A DNA stretch of 64,000 bases, taken from positions 10,987,539-11,051,538 of the forward strand of contig VZSR01002340.1 of the NCBI GenBank assembly GCA_013398615.1. The letters are read 5' to 3'. The notes below the pieces were generated by a model. That model did not search any database, was not told where the DNA came from, and saw only the letters and a program-made list of their open reading frames with translations. The translations under genes were made by a program, and so were the position numbers. Of this stretch, positions 51,001 through 61,800 are shown piece by piece. This stretch comes from Brachypodius melanocephalos. Its lineage: Eukaryota > Chordata > Aves > Passeriformes > Pycnonotidae. Each line of letters opens with the position of its first letter. Position 1 is the first letter of the stretch.

Positions 51001-51788
51001 GGGCACCCACATCACAATAAACATAAAAATGATCTGGGCATTGTCTAAAAGCCAGTGGAAAGACTCAAGAGTTAAACACAGGAAGAAACAAAGGAAATGC
51101 ATGTCCCTCTTCCTACAACACGATGGTTCTTTCTCACAAGAACACAGCCTGATATCCATTTTACTCACTCGTATTATACGTCCTACACATCCAGGTGGTC
51201 ACAGCTCCTCTGGGAAGCACAATTCCTGGGGACTGCAGCTCTCAAGAGTGAACAATCTCTTCTCTGGAGTCCTCTGCTCCTGCTGCTGACCGCTGATTTT
51301 ACAGACATGTTTCACCTGTTTCCCAGGCAAAGCAGAAGCAGAGATGATCAAGCCAAGCTCAAACTGATCAATTCAAATGGGATACCAAAGCAATTAATAA
51401 TATACAGGGATCTGGTTACACTGCCAGCATTTATGGGTACAGTCTAGCTGCTGTTTATTGTTATAGTTTTACAATGAAAAGAATTTCTTTATAAGTAGTT
51501 TAAGGCTAGCAAACACCAAATCACTGGTAGACTTCCAATGACACTTCTTTTGCTGTCTGGAGTCCCTAAAATCAGGTGCAGTTGCTGGAGTTTCTCCTCC
51601 TGTTTTGCATATATCTTATTCCTCCTGGTTTCTCTTCCCCTCTATTCCAGGACAGCAGCCAGACCTTCTGACACTTGTATGATCTGCAATTTTCACCCAT
51701 GGGACTCTGGTTCCTGTATCGGCTCTTTCCTGTCTGAGGCCTGGTCAAGATTAGAATTCGTTAAGAAGGATAAAGCTAGGAGATTTGC

Positions 51789-51807
51789 AAAAAAAAAAAA
51801 AAAAAAA
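51789..51807. repeat. Poly-A tract (poly-T on the NOBOX strand)
   Basis: Nineteen A residues on the + strand. On the - strand this is a T-rich run starting 14 bases after the NOBOX AATAAA, so it fits the U-rich downstream element of the polyadenylation site. Confidence 0.85.
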
Positions 51808-51820
51808 CTGAACAGGAACT

Positions 51821-51826
51821 TTTATT
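51821..51826 (-). terminator. NOBOX: NOBOX polyadenylation signal
   Basis: TTTATT on the + strand is a canonical AATAAA on the - strand, about 660 bases after the NOBOX stop codon. The poly-T run immediately beyond it (51789-51807) supports cleavage here. The 3' UTR would then be 51.8-52.49 kb. Transcript data could show another site. Confidence 0.75.
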
Positions 51827-52486
51827 GAGTGAAATATCCCTGCTTCTTTCTTCAGCAAGAAAATAATCATGGCAACAAGGAAGGGAAAAAAAAAAAAAGA
51901 AAAAAGTTATTCTGTTGCAAATAGTATTATTCTTTCTTTTTTTGACTCTTATTTTGCAGAGTTTAAAATAGCAATTTTTCCTCTTCCTTTTTTTCTTGGA
52001 GTGCAGCATCAGTCATTAGTTTCTTCTTCAATTTCTGCAAAGAAACCCAAACCGATTCATAAGAAAAGGTGACACAAAATACCTTGAATTTTTCAAATGT
52101 CTTATATCTCAAAATTAGATACACACCCCCCACACAGACACTCTTCCAAAGAATATTTATGGCCTATGACTCCTTTCAACAATTCTAGAGTAATTCTGTT
52201 TCCAAGATAGAAGCCTGAGCATCCAAACAGAAAACACTCCCTTCCCTTTCTTCTTTCTTGGTGAAGCTCTGCCTTGAAGTCTGTGGAAGTCTTAGAAATA
52301 ATCAGTTCTGTGTAGCCATAGAGCTCACAACAGATGATATCTGAGGAAACATCTGCCATCTATTTTACTGACTTTTTGTCCCCATTTCCAAAAACAGATG
52401 GATCTAAGAATTAGGTATAGGATAGGTATAGGATCATGGGAGCTGTCTCAGGCAGCAGCTCACAATAAAAAATAATGCCACAGTTT

Positions 52487-52881
52487 TCATCCTGCATTCA
52501 GGGGAATACTGCTGTCTTGGAACTCTTTCCTTTCCCCCACCTCCTTCTCCAAGAAAACAATCATCTGGTTACCAGCAATAGTCTCTCCTTTCTTGCTGCT
52601 GCTCTCTACGTCCTTTTTTTCAGCGAGTGTTGCCACCTCTGGCTCTGTTTGGTGGCCGTGGAAGGAACTTTGCTCTGGTGATGTCAGTCCCTTTTGTTTT
52701 CCAGTCTGTGGCATGGATTCAGGTGCTGTTCCTTTGGGCACTTGAAGGAGACATGGCTCTGGGAAGTACTGCCCTCCTGCCGTGCTAGAAAAAGGCATCT
52801 GGGAATGCAACTGATTGGAGAAAGGAGCTCCCTGCATGTAGAAATCACTCCAGGACACAGCTGGATATAAAGGCATGTCTG
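52487..52881 (-). CDS. NOBOX: NOBOX terminal coding exon
   Basis: It encodes the last 130 residues, from (A)DMPLYPAVSWSDFYMQ to FQDSSIPLNAG, then TGA at 52489-52487. The acceptor is CCCTCAGCAG, a NAGNAG site. Using the first AG gives A-D-M; using the second removes one alanine (right edge 52878). The early part is hydrophobic and aromatic, like the human C-terminal segment; the last 60 residues are charged and lysine/glutamate-rich. Confidence 0.9.
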
Positions 52882-55800
52882 CTGAGGGAGAAGACACCAA
52901 GAAAAGAAGAATCATGAAAATAATGAAAGCATGTCTATGTACAAGATGTGTGTTGTGCTTTGCTCAGTGCAAACGCAGCATTGCAATGCAGAAATCACCA
53001 CACACATCAAGTTGCTCCTTACACTGCAATGTATTTAACCAAAATATAGTTCTTTGGAAGAAAAGCTTAGGAAGTCCATAGCACTGTTATAATCTAAAAA
53101 AACCTCCATGTCATTCAGCACTGATCCTGAGTGTATGTAATGATAGTAGAGACACCCCCAATTTTTTTTCCAGTCCCACCAGGCACAAGATGGATGCTTA
53201 ATCTTCACTTTCATTTATAAAAGCTGTAAACCAGGAAGCAGAAATGTTTTGTTAATTAATATCCATAATTCCACTAAGCTGCTCACTTGCTTATATGCTG
53301 ATCTAAGACTCACAGGTGTGTCTACACTGATAGACTGGTTTCCAGTCCTGCACTTGGAGAATCCTGGAACCTTTTCAGCAAGAAATTCCTCCCTTATGAG
53401 GGTGGTAAAGCACTGGAACTCAGAGGAGTTGTGGCTGCCCCATCCTTGGAAGTATTCAAGACCAGGCTGGATAGGCCTGGTCTAATGGAAGGTGTCCCTG
53501 TCCATAGCAGAGGGTTGGAACTGGATGAGCTTTAAGGTCCCTTCCAAACCAAGCCATTCCAGCATTCTATGATTCTGTGAATTTGGTCATCTCCACACTT
53601 TTTTCTGCATAACAGAAAAGCCATTCACTGCTGATTGTGCTCTGGACAGAAGTATGGAGTAAGAGGATATCAACTCTGCCTCTTGCTTCAACAGCCTTCC
53701 AACTTCACCTGCTTGCACCTTTACACATCCCTTGATGCTCATACAACATACCCCAAAAAATGCAACTCACAAGGTAGAAAAACTAATTTGATGCAGTCTG
53801 GGGCACAGCCCTCTCATTATTCTGGCACTTCAGACTGAAAAAACACAGAAAATAATAATTATGCCTTGGAACTAGAGCAGGGAGCAGGGCCAAGTGTGTT
53901 AGATAGCATGGGTGCTGCCAACCTGTCCTGCACAATGTAAGCTGTGAAGAGTGGGACAGGAGCCAGCTTGCAGCCTGATGTGAGTCAGACTTCCCTCCCT
54001 GGCAAGGTCCACAGAACTGCTACAAAAACAGCAGCAGCAGCATCTGTGGGCTAAAACCCTTTGTTATCTCATGTCGTAAGACAAGGGATGGAGCATTTGG
54101 AGCATGACCTTGATTTAACAAATCTGTCAGTCCAAATGAATTAACTACAACCATTTGTCATTTGATTGTATGTGGGCATGAATAACTTCAAAATACAAAG
54201 CCCAGACACAAAACAAGGAGCTCGACAACGCCATTTTTACCTAGGAGTTTTTGTTTTTTCCAGAAAATTATGCTGGAGTGCCTTTATTTCAGTGCTGTTG
54301 CAAATTCAAGTCAGACAAAGAATCTATGTCCATACTCTGTTGGCTCCTGCCTCTCTCTTCTTTTGCACTACCCTAAGATCCATAACATGATTTCAAAGTG
54401 GTTTCTGCAGAAGCCAAACAGTGAGCAGGCTGTTTTTGCACACTATCTCCAACTATCCCATCTGCTGTGGCACCTTTTCCACTTTGCACCCTTGACTCCC
54501 ACCACATGCAACAAAACGATGTTCATGTACACAACAGGACACCCCTGAAAAAGTTACTTCTCCAGTCCAGACAAAACCTCTGCACTATCTGACACGTTCA
54601 CATTTGATGCTCTTCCTGATGTGTGCAATCTGGATTGTAACTTTTGATTCAAATGAACGAGTCACTCAGCACTTAAAAAAAAAAAAAAAAAAAAAAAAAA
54701 AGCAGCATACAAGGAAATGAAGTAAAAAAAAGATGGGCACATCTATAGATTTGTGCAGGCATGTGGATGTTCTTTCTTTCTGTCAGTCATCAGTGAACCC
54801 ACTGATAATGCTGAATGTTTCAGGGTATTATTTAGTTACTCCAGAGGAGTGGGATACCACAAAGTTTCAGAAATTTACCTGAACTGCCACTTGGCTGCTG
54901 TGGCATAAGTGGTCCCCCCGTGTGGTTTTGTACATAGCCTTGTGTGGCTCCACAGGTTATGGCTCCACTGTTGCCAGGTAAGTCAGGGAAAGCTGGATGG
55001 GACTCCAGGGGTGTTGGAAGAGGAAGATGGTCACTGGAGAACATATTGTCGTCCATGTGACCTTGGTGACAGAACTGGGAGAGCTGATAGATTCCCCCCT
55101 GGCCTCTGTACTGACAGTACATGTTCTCCAGGTTTTCTACAGGCTCCAGCTGCTCCGGGTAAGGGCAGGAAACTGGTGAACTGAACCTGCAGAGAGCAAG
55201 GAGAGAGGCAACCCAGAGATCAAAGGAGAGGCAACAGCTACACCAACCTGTCCAATTAACAGCTCTTTTATTGCCAACCCTTCCTCCCAAATGCCAGGCA
55301 CAGCACAAGGGCAACAAAAGCCACTTGTGAAGTGATTTCACAGCAGGATTCTTGAACAACGGGTATTAGTGGGGATTACCTTCCCACTCTCCAGGCCCAA
55401 AGCTTGGAACACCCTCACTTTCCCTCGACAGGCATGCAATTCTGAGAGCACTCTGAGTACAGGTAGCACCTGTCCTATTATGCACATTATATAGCTTTCC
55501 ATACTCCCTTTAAAGGATATTGTCACGCGTGCATCTCACTTTCATTAACGCTCCCACCTAATTCCTCATGCCCTGTCCCACATTCACCCACCCAAGTCTT
55601 CTTCCAGGAGCCGCTTTTTTCATCTCCCTCAAAGACACTCTCATCTGCTCCTACCCTTGATTCTGGACGTCGTAGGAGAAGCCTTCCCTGGAACCATTTT
55701 CCTGACTGGCCAAGCTGCATTCACTGCTGGGCGTGTCCAGCATCAGGGGAACAATGTGGCTGTGCGGCTCGAAGGGCAGGCTGAGCGTCAGGCTGGCCCT

Positions 55801-58800
55801 GCGGATGGGAGGAGGGCTGGGAAAACTCGGGAAGCACTCCACGCCGCTGGAACTGAAGTGCAGCTGCGGCAGCGCCTTGCCCTGAGCTTGTGCTTCACAG
55901 GGTGCCACCATTCCTGCCACCGAGGAGGCTGTGAATAAAACAGAGAGACTGTCACTCTGTGCTGTCACACTGGGAAATCTGCAGGAGCAAGCAGAGGGAA
56001 TGACAAGAGGAGCAGGACAGAAAAGCAAGATGCCAGCGAAAGAGTGGACGTTAATTGATGGGAATAAAAATAAATGAGTACCAGCACAGTTGTTGAGAAG
56101 CAAAAGGGAGCAGAAGCAAGCTCTCTGGAACACAGGATGATGTTTATTGGTTAAATAAAATTACCTTTGTGATTTTAGTCTCTGTACACTATCTTTATCC
56201 AGCTCTCAAGAAGGCAGTCAAATGAAACAAATTACTCCTTGGAAAAGAGCCAGAAACAATTCCCCAGTCATCTTCCATTTCTACTGTCCTCTGGGAGGAG
56301 TGAGCTGTACAGATCACCCTTCTGAAAAAATGAACTGTGCTTTGAAAGAAACAAAGCTGTGCCTTTATAAATCCACTGTCTAGGCTGCTTTGAAACACAT
56401 TTTCACTCCTGGTTTGACCTCTGATGAGTCATGCCAAAACCAAAAATTAAGAAAGTAGAGATGGCAGCTGAAGGCCCCTGGGAAAAAGAAGATGGGAGGT
56501 GGAAAAGGAAACCAACACCTTTCGGATGCTAGAATCTTGTTTGGTGACCTGTCTCCTCAGTCACTGCTGGAAAAGGAGAGAGGAACAATTTCCTACAGAA
56601 CAGCCTCTGTAGAAAGAGGACAATAGAGGAAATTAAAGTTCAAAATCAAGTATGCTGGTGATCCAGAGTAACAACTAAACATGAAGGTCAAGAAGCTTGG
56701 GCATGGTGCAAGAAAATGATTTTCTCTCTTATTATGGCAATTAGCAATGGTTTCTCTCTTCACAAATGTAGCCATCACGTGTGCAGGAAGCTGCAATGGT
56801 TCCTCCAGTCTAGCTAGGCTGAACCAGCACAAGGATGAGGAAGAGAAGAGAAAGTATCACCACCTGCTCAGGTAAAGCTCTCGCACACATGGCAAAGCTT
56901 TCAGGGGAAGTCTGCAGCTGCACTTCACCCTTGCAGGCATAGAAAGTAACACCAAATACACTCCACCAGGTGTGACTCAAAGGCCCTAAACACAAACCTA
57001 AACATAAAAATGCCACAACAAGTATCAGCAGCCTTTAGAGAATTCTGGAATGCATGTCCAGAGAGCTGATGAGGAGTTTCCACTTCAACATCTTGCAGCA
57101 CTGTTTCTCAGACCCCCAGTGTCCAGGGCAGTTTTGTGCCTCTTATTGCATCTTCCCACATTCTGCTTTTTTGAACTCTCTGCAGCCATGGAGAGAAGGA
57201 ATCACAATGTTTCAATGAAAATTTTTCAAGTTTTCAATAGCCCTGATTTTGGGCTCAGTCAGAAAACTGAAGCAAGATCTAGGATGACATCTCTAAAGCG
57301 TTCACATGCCCATGCAGTTCTCAGTGGTCTATTTTTCTTGTTTGAACACACTTTTTATCCACCTGTGATGTACCTATCACATTCCAGGTTTTTGGCTTAG
57401 CCAGAAATGAAACTGAAGTTCTCTTCTGATTTTTTTAAACCTTCTTTAGCATTGGTTCCCCTGACCATTGTGCCCCAGAATGTTCATACAAACATTATGG
57501 AACAGCAGCCATTGGGGACACAATTTACCTGAAATGCCATCTATACCTAGGTAAAGCTCCAGTTCAATAATGACAGCAGGATGAGCTGCTCTGCAGATGG
57601 CCCTGCTCTCCCTCAGGATGAACACAAGCAGCCCAGGAAATCACTTCTAAATCCACTTTCATGCCTACTAAGAATTTTTTTTCTTTTGTTAATATTTGCA
57701 ATGCTTAGTGGAGATAATCTTTGTGGATCATGGCAATAGGACCTCCAGGCAATGAGACTGTGAGACAGCACCCTCAATCTCCAAAGAGCTGGTTCAGCCT
57801 TTTCTAAAGTCACCTCTGCTTCTCTGTCCTTTCAAGGAGACACTGAAATTGTGTCTTCTAAACAAAGTCACAAATGCAGTAAAGAAGAAACAATTCCCAG
57901 AGAAGCCACATCTGCTGAATCTGACATATTCATATCATATCATATTCGTATCTACAGAAGATTCCAGAGTTGTTCCATGAAGAATTCTGACCCCTGGCTT
58001 GAGATAATACTTACATTGTACAATTCTGTGGCTCTTCCTGACACTGATGTAAAGAGAACCTCAGAAAGCTTTCCAGTGAACGTGGGAATGTAACAGTAGG
58101 ACTTTTATTTCTTGCTTCCATTACTTCTGGGTTCTCAGTCCATGAGACAACCTTGGAAATTTCTGGGGAGCAGTTTAATAATTTACAGCTCAGATCTCTG
58201 AACCAATCCTGGCACTACACTTGACTTAACTCTAGAGTGGTTATTCTATTTCAAGCCTTTACTGGAGCATCAAGGGCCATCACAAAGCTTTTCATAGATT
58301 CTTCCTTGTCTTGAAATTATGAGAAAACATATTTGTCCAAAATTTGTTTGAAAGCCAAAGTCCTGTAAGTGAAGTCATGGGAGCTTGTTGTTTTTTTAAT
58401 GTTCTTTGACAGACCATATCCAACTTCATCCAATTGCTCCCAAGATTTCCATTAGAATCCCATCTCTACCAGTGAATTTAATCACCTTGCTGTTTGTTTA
58501 AGAGTTACCTGCACAGGCTGGGCTCCTGACAGGTGTCCTCAGCAAGGCAGACACATGAAACAAAGGATTTCCTGCAAAAGCACCAGTGGGGCAGAAAAAT
58601 CTCTGCCCACAAACCAGAGGCACAGAAAGGAACTTTTCTTTCTAATGGGTTAACTCTAAAGAAAACATAAGCCAATGAATCACAGACATATATGAATCAG
58701 TAAGAAATCTCAGAAGACCAAGAAAAGCTTCAAATAACTGCCAGTGTCAAAAAAAAACCCCAAAACCAAACCCACAAAACTCCATTAATTTCAATCGTGC

Positions 58801-61800
58801 TGTCTAGCAAAAATAAAAATAAAAAAACAAAAACAACATCCCCCCCCCCAAAAAACCAACCCACATTTCTAAATATCCAAATTTCATGTATCCAAATCAG
58901 AAGCCGTAACTGCCAGCAAGGTAACACACATCTCAAATACAACTCACTGACATTTTTAGTCAGCTTGTCTGGAGAACTGGTAAAACAGTGGGACATTAAA
59001 AGAAACCAAACCTACAAACCAACAGACAGTTGGAAGTACTGGGAGAGCAAGGAAAACCAGTGGAAATTGCAGCACTGAACACTCTGCAAAGGTCTTGGGT
59101 AATAGATCACATTGTTCTCTACACCTAAATAATTTTCTTGTCCTGCTGAAAGTGGTTAAAAAGGAAAAGACCTGAACAGCCACTCCAGCAGGTCACACTC
59201 TGTGGGCCCAACTGCACCACAATGCACAGATCACAGAGGCTTTTGCTGAAACCATCCATGAGCTGTTTCCACAAGGGACATTACTAAGCAATTGGTTTTG
59301 CCTTGTAAGTAGATAACCTTTTTTATTAATCTGTTTCCTCTTTTGTTCTGCTCCTTTTAATTTGGATTTTATCCTATCCAAGTTTAGTCTCCTTCGTTTT
59401 CTGAGATATCCTAATAAAGAAAACATGGATGGCCATATTTCCAGGCAAGCTTTTCTCCTGAACAAGGATGCTGAAGGTACTCAAGTCACATTGGCTTTAA
59501 TTTTCCTTCTGTTTCATTTTTTGCTTTCATTCTTAAAGAGAAGAAGTCTGACTTTGCAATGATAAACAGTAACAAAAAACCAAGTGAGTTTCATTCCCCA
59601 TAGCTGTGTTATCCTGCACCTAGTAAGGCAAAACTACAACTGGAGCTTTCCAGGTTATTGTGCCATGCAGATTTCCCTTCTACAAGGACTCTCTACATGC
59701 ATTATCAGTCTTTTCCCTCAGAGAGGACACTTGCCCTTTTTCTTCCTTACACATTGCACCAAGAATTCAGATGCGACTTTTCCTTCCTATCAGAAGGAAC
59801 TACTTGTGATTTCCACATGGAGAGCTGCATCCCAGTATGCAGATCCCCCAGAAATAAATGGCCCAATGCAAGCAGAGTACAAGATCGTGTCCCTGGCTGA
59901 AACTTTATTTCTCTGACAGACATTATCTAACAGGGCAAATGGCTTCATGCTGACAGAGAGTAGGTGTAGGTTGGATATTAAAAGGAATATTAGAAGGCTC
60001 TTCCTTGTAAGGCCCTGGCACAGGTTTACAAGAGAAGCTGTGGCTGCCCCATCCCTGGCAGTGTCCAAAGTCAGGTTGGATGGGGCTCTGAGCAACCTGG
60101 GATAGTGGAAGGTGTCCCTGCCCAGGGCAGGGGGGATGGAATGAGATGGTCTTCAAAGGTTCCTTCCAACCCAAACCATTCTGTGATTGATTCCCTGATA
60201 TTCTCTCCTGACTAAATATTGTCTCTGCAGAGGTACTTTAGGAAGCAGGAGAGGTTCCTAAATCATAGAAATTAGAGGATATTTGGCTTGTTTCTTTTAA
60301 ATGAATTGTTTCACAAAACCTTGGTTTCTGCCCAGTTAAATACAGGGCTCAACAGACTACACCACTTCATCACTCTGAAAGCAGTGAATTACTCAAACAC
60401 TTTGACCATATTTACTCTGTTGCAAGAAGTGGAAAAACTGGAACTAAACTGAATTACAGTCCTATTGGTTAAAAAGGTCATTGGATCGACGAAAGGAGCC
60501 TTTGCCTTGAGATGATGACAGGCAAATTTAAATGACAGAAATACTAGATTAGATTATAAAGAAAGTATCTCAGTTACATACTTTTAGCAACACATGAAGC
60601 ATTCTAAGCTTATTGATGCAATCTCACAGTTGCTTTCCACTGTACCAAAATACCTTTAAGGTAAAAGCACTATTAAAAAAATTGAGTAATTCTCAGAAAA
60701 TGAGTTGCAGGAACTGGCCTTAATACTGATAACTAAATATTGATATATTTAGAATACAACGAGGGGACAGACAAAATGGCATGAAATTCCAAAGAATTAA
60801 TTACACTGGGAAGCAGGAAAACACGCACAGCAGTACCACACGTCAGCACATCTACTGTTTGGGAAATCTGTCCCTAAGGAAGTGATGGAGTCTTCATAAC
60901 TTTGGAAATCTTTTCATATTGTGCCAACTTGGAAACAAAAATGTATCTAGGAAATGCTTTAGGGAGCACCCCTGACTCTAGGGAATATTCTTGGACTGCA
61001 TACCTCAATAAACAATTAGACAAATCTTCTCTCTTTCATTGCCATCAGTCTTTTAACACAGCTCGGGTAGAAAACTGGTTGAACAGCACACCCCACTGAC
61101 TTAAAACTCCACTGCAACGGTGATTAAATTTAGCCCCCAGCTTTGGAACTCAGCTACTCTCACTCCCTCCTCAAGGTCTTGCACAAAATGGAAACTTGCC
61201 CTGCCTGGAGAAGCCAAGGAAGCCCCTTTGGATGTTTTAAGGTGTGGAGTACCTGCTGGAGCCTCTCCAACACCAGCAGTTCACAGGGTGCACCTTCCTT
61301 TCACAGCTCACTTGGCTCAGGCCGTAGCCAGAATGTTTCCATCTAAACCAGAACATGGGGAGTGTGTATGTGCCATGGAGAACATCAGAACCAGAACAAC
61401 ACTTCCCTCATCGTTTACAGCAGCAGGACCAGTGTCAAACAGCTATTATGGAAGAATGCCCTGCTCACTTATCCTTATGAAGTCCTATTCAGAACTCCTT
61501 GCTGGCTTGTGCTAGGACAGAAACAAGGACTGCAAATCTGTCTCCAGAATTAGCACAGAGGCACCACGGTGCTGGTACATAACTGGTAGAGACACAATCA
61601 GCAGCGAGCTGCTATGCCTACGATCACAGAATCATTGGAAGAGACCTTGAGGATCCTCTCATTCCAACCCCTTGCCATGGGCAGGGACACCTTCCACTAT
61701 CCCAGGCTGCTCAGAGCCCCATCCAGCCTGGCTTTGGACACTGCCAGGGATGGGGCAGCCACAGCTTCTCTGTGCCAGTGCCTCACCACCCTTACAGGAA

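Larger units (their letters stand above)
35975..51820. other. Intergenic region between CD9 and NOBOX
   Basis: About 16 kb between two convergent genes. It contains CR1 fragments (37340, 39292, 42310, 46425 and 47640), one N gap (46512-46611), a 16-base tandem duplication (39209-39243) and poly-A runs at 44843-44858 and 47028-47044. In mammals PLEKHG6 follows CD9; no exon resembling it is visible here. The longest open frames (43762-44385 on the - strand, 207 codons; 48126-48683 on the + strand, 185 codons) match nothing I recognise and look like chance. A weak candidate terminal exon at 46151 is described as a finding. Confidence 0.7.
52882..54878 (-). other. NOBOX: NOBOX last intron
   Basis: A 2.0-kb intron with donor TCAG|GTAAAT on the - strand. 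It carries a forward CR1 tail (53365-53582) and a 27-base poly-A run (54675-54701). I see no further exon in it. Confidence 0.85.
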
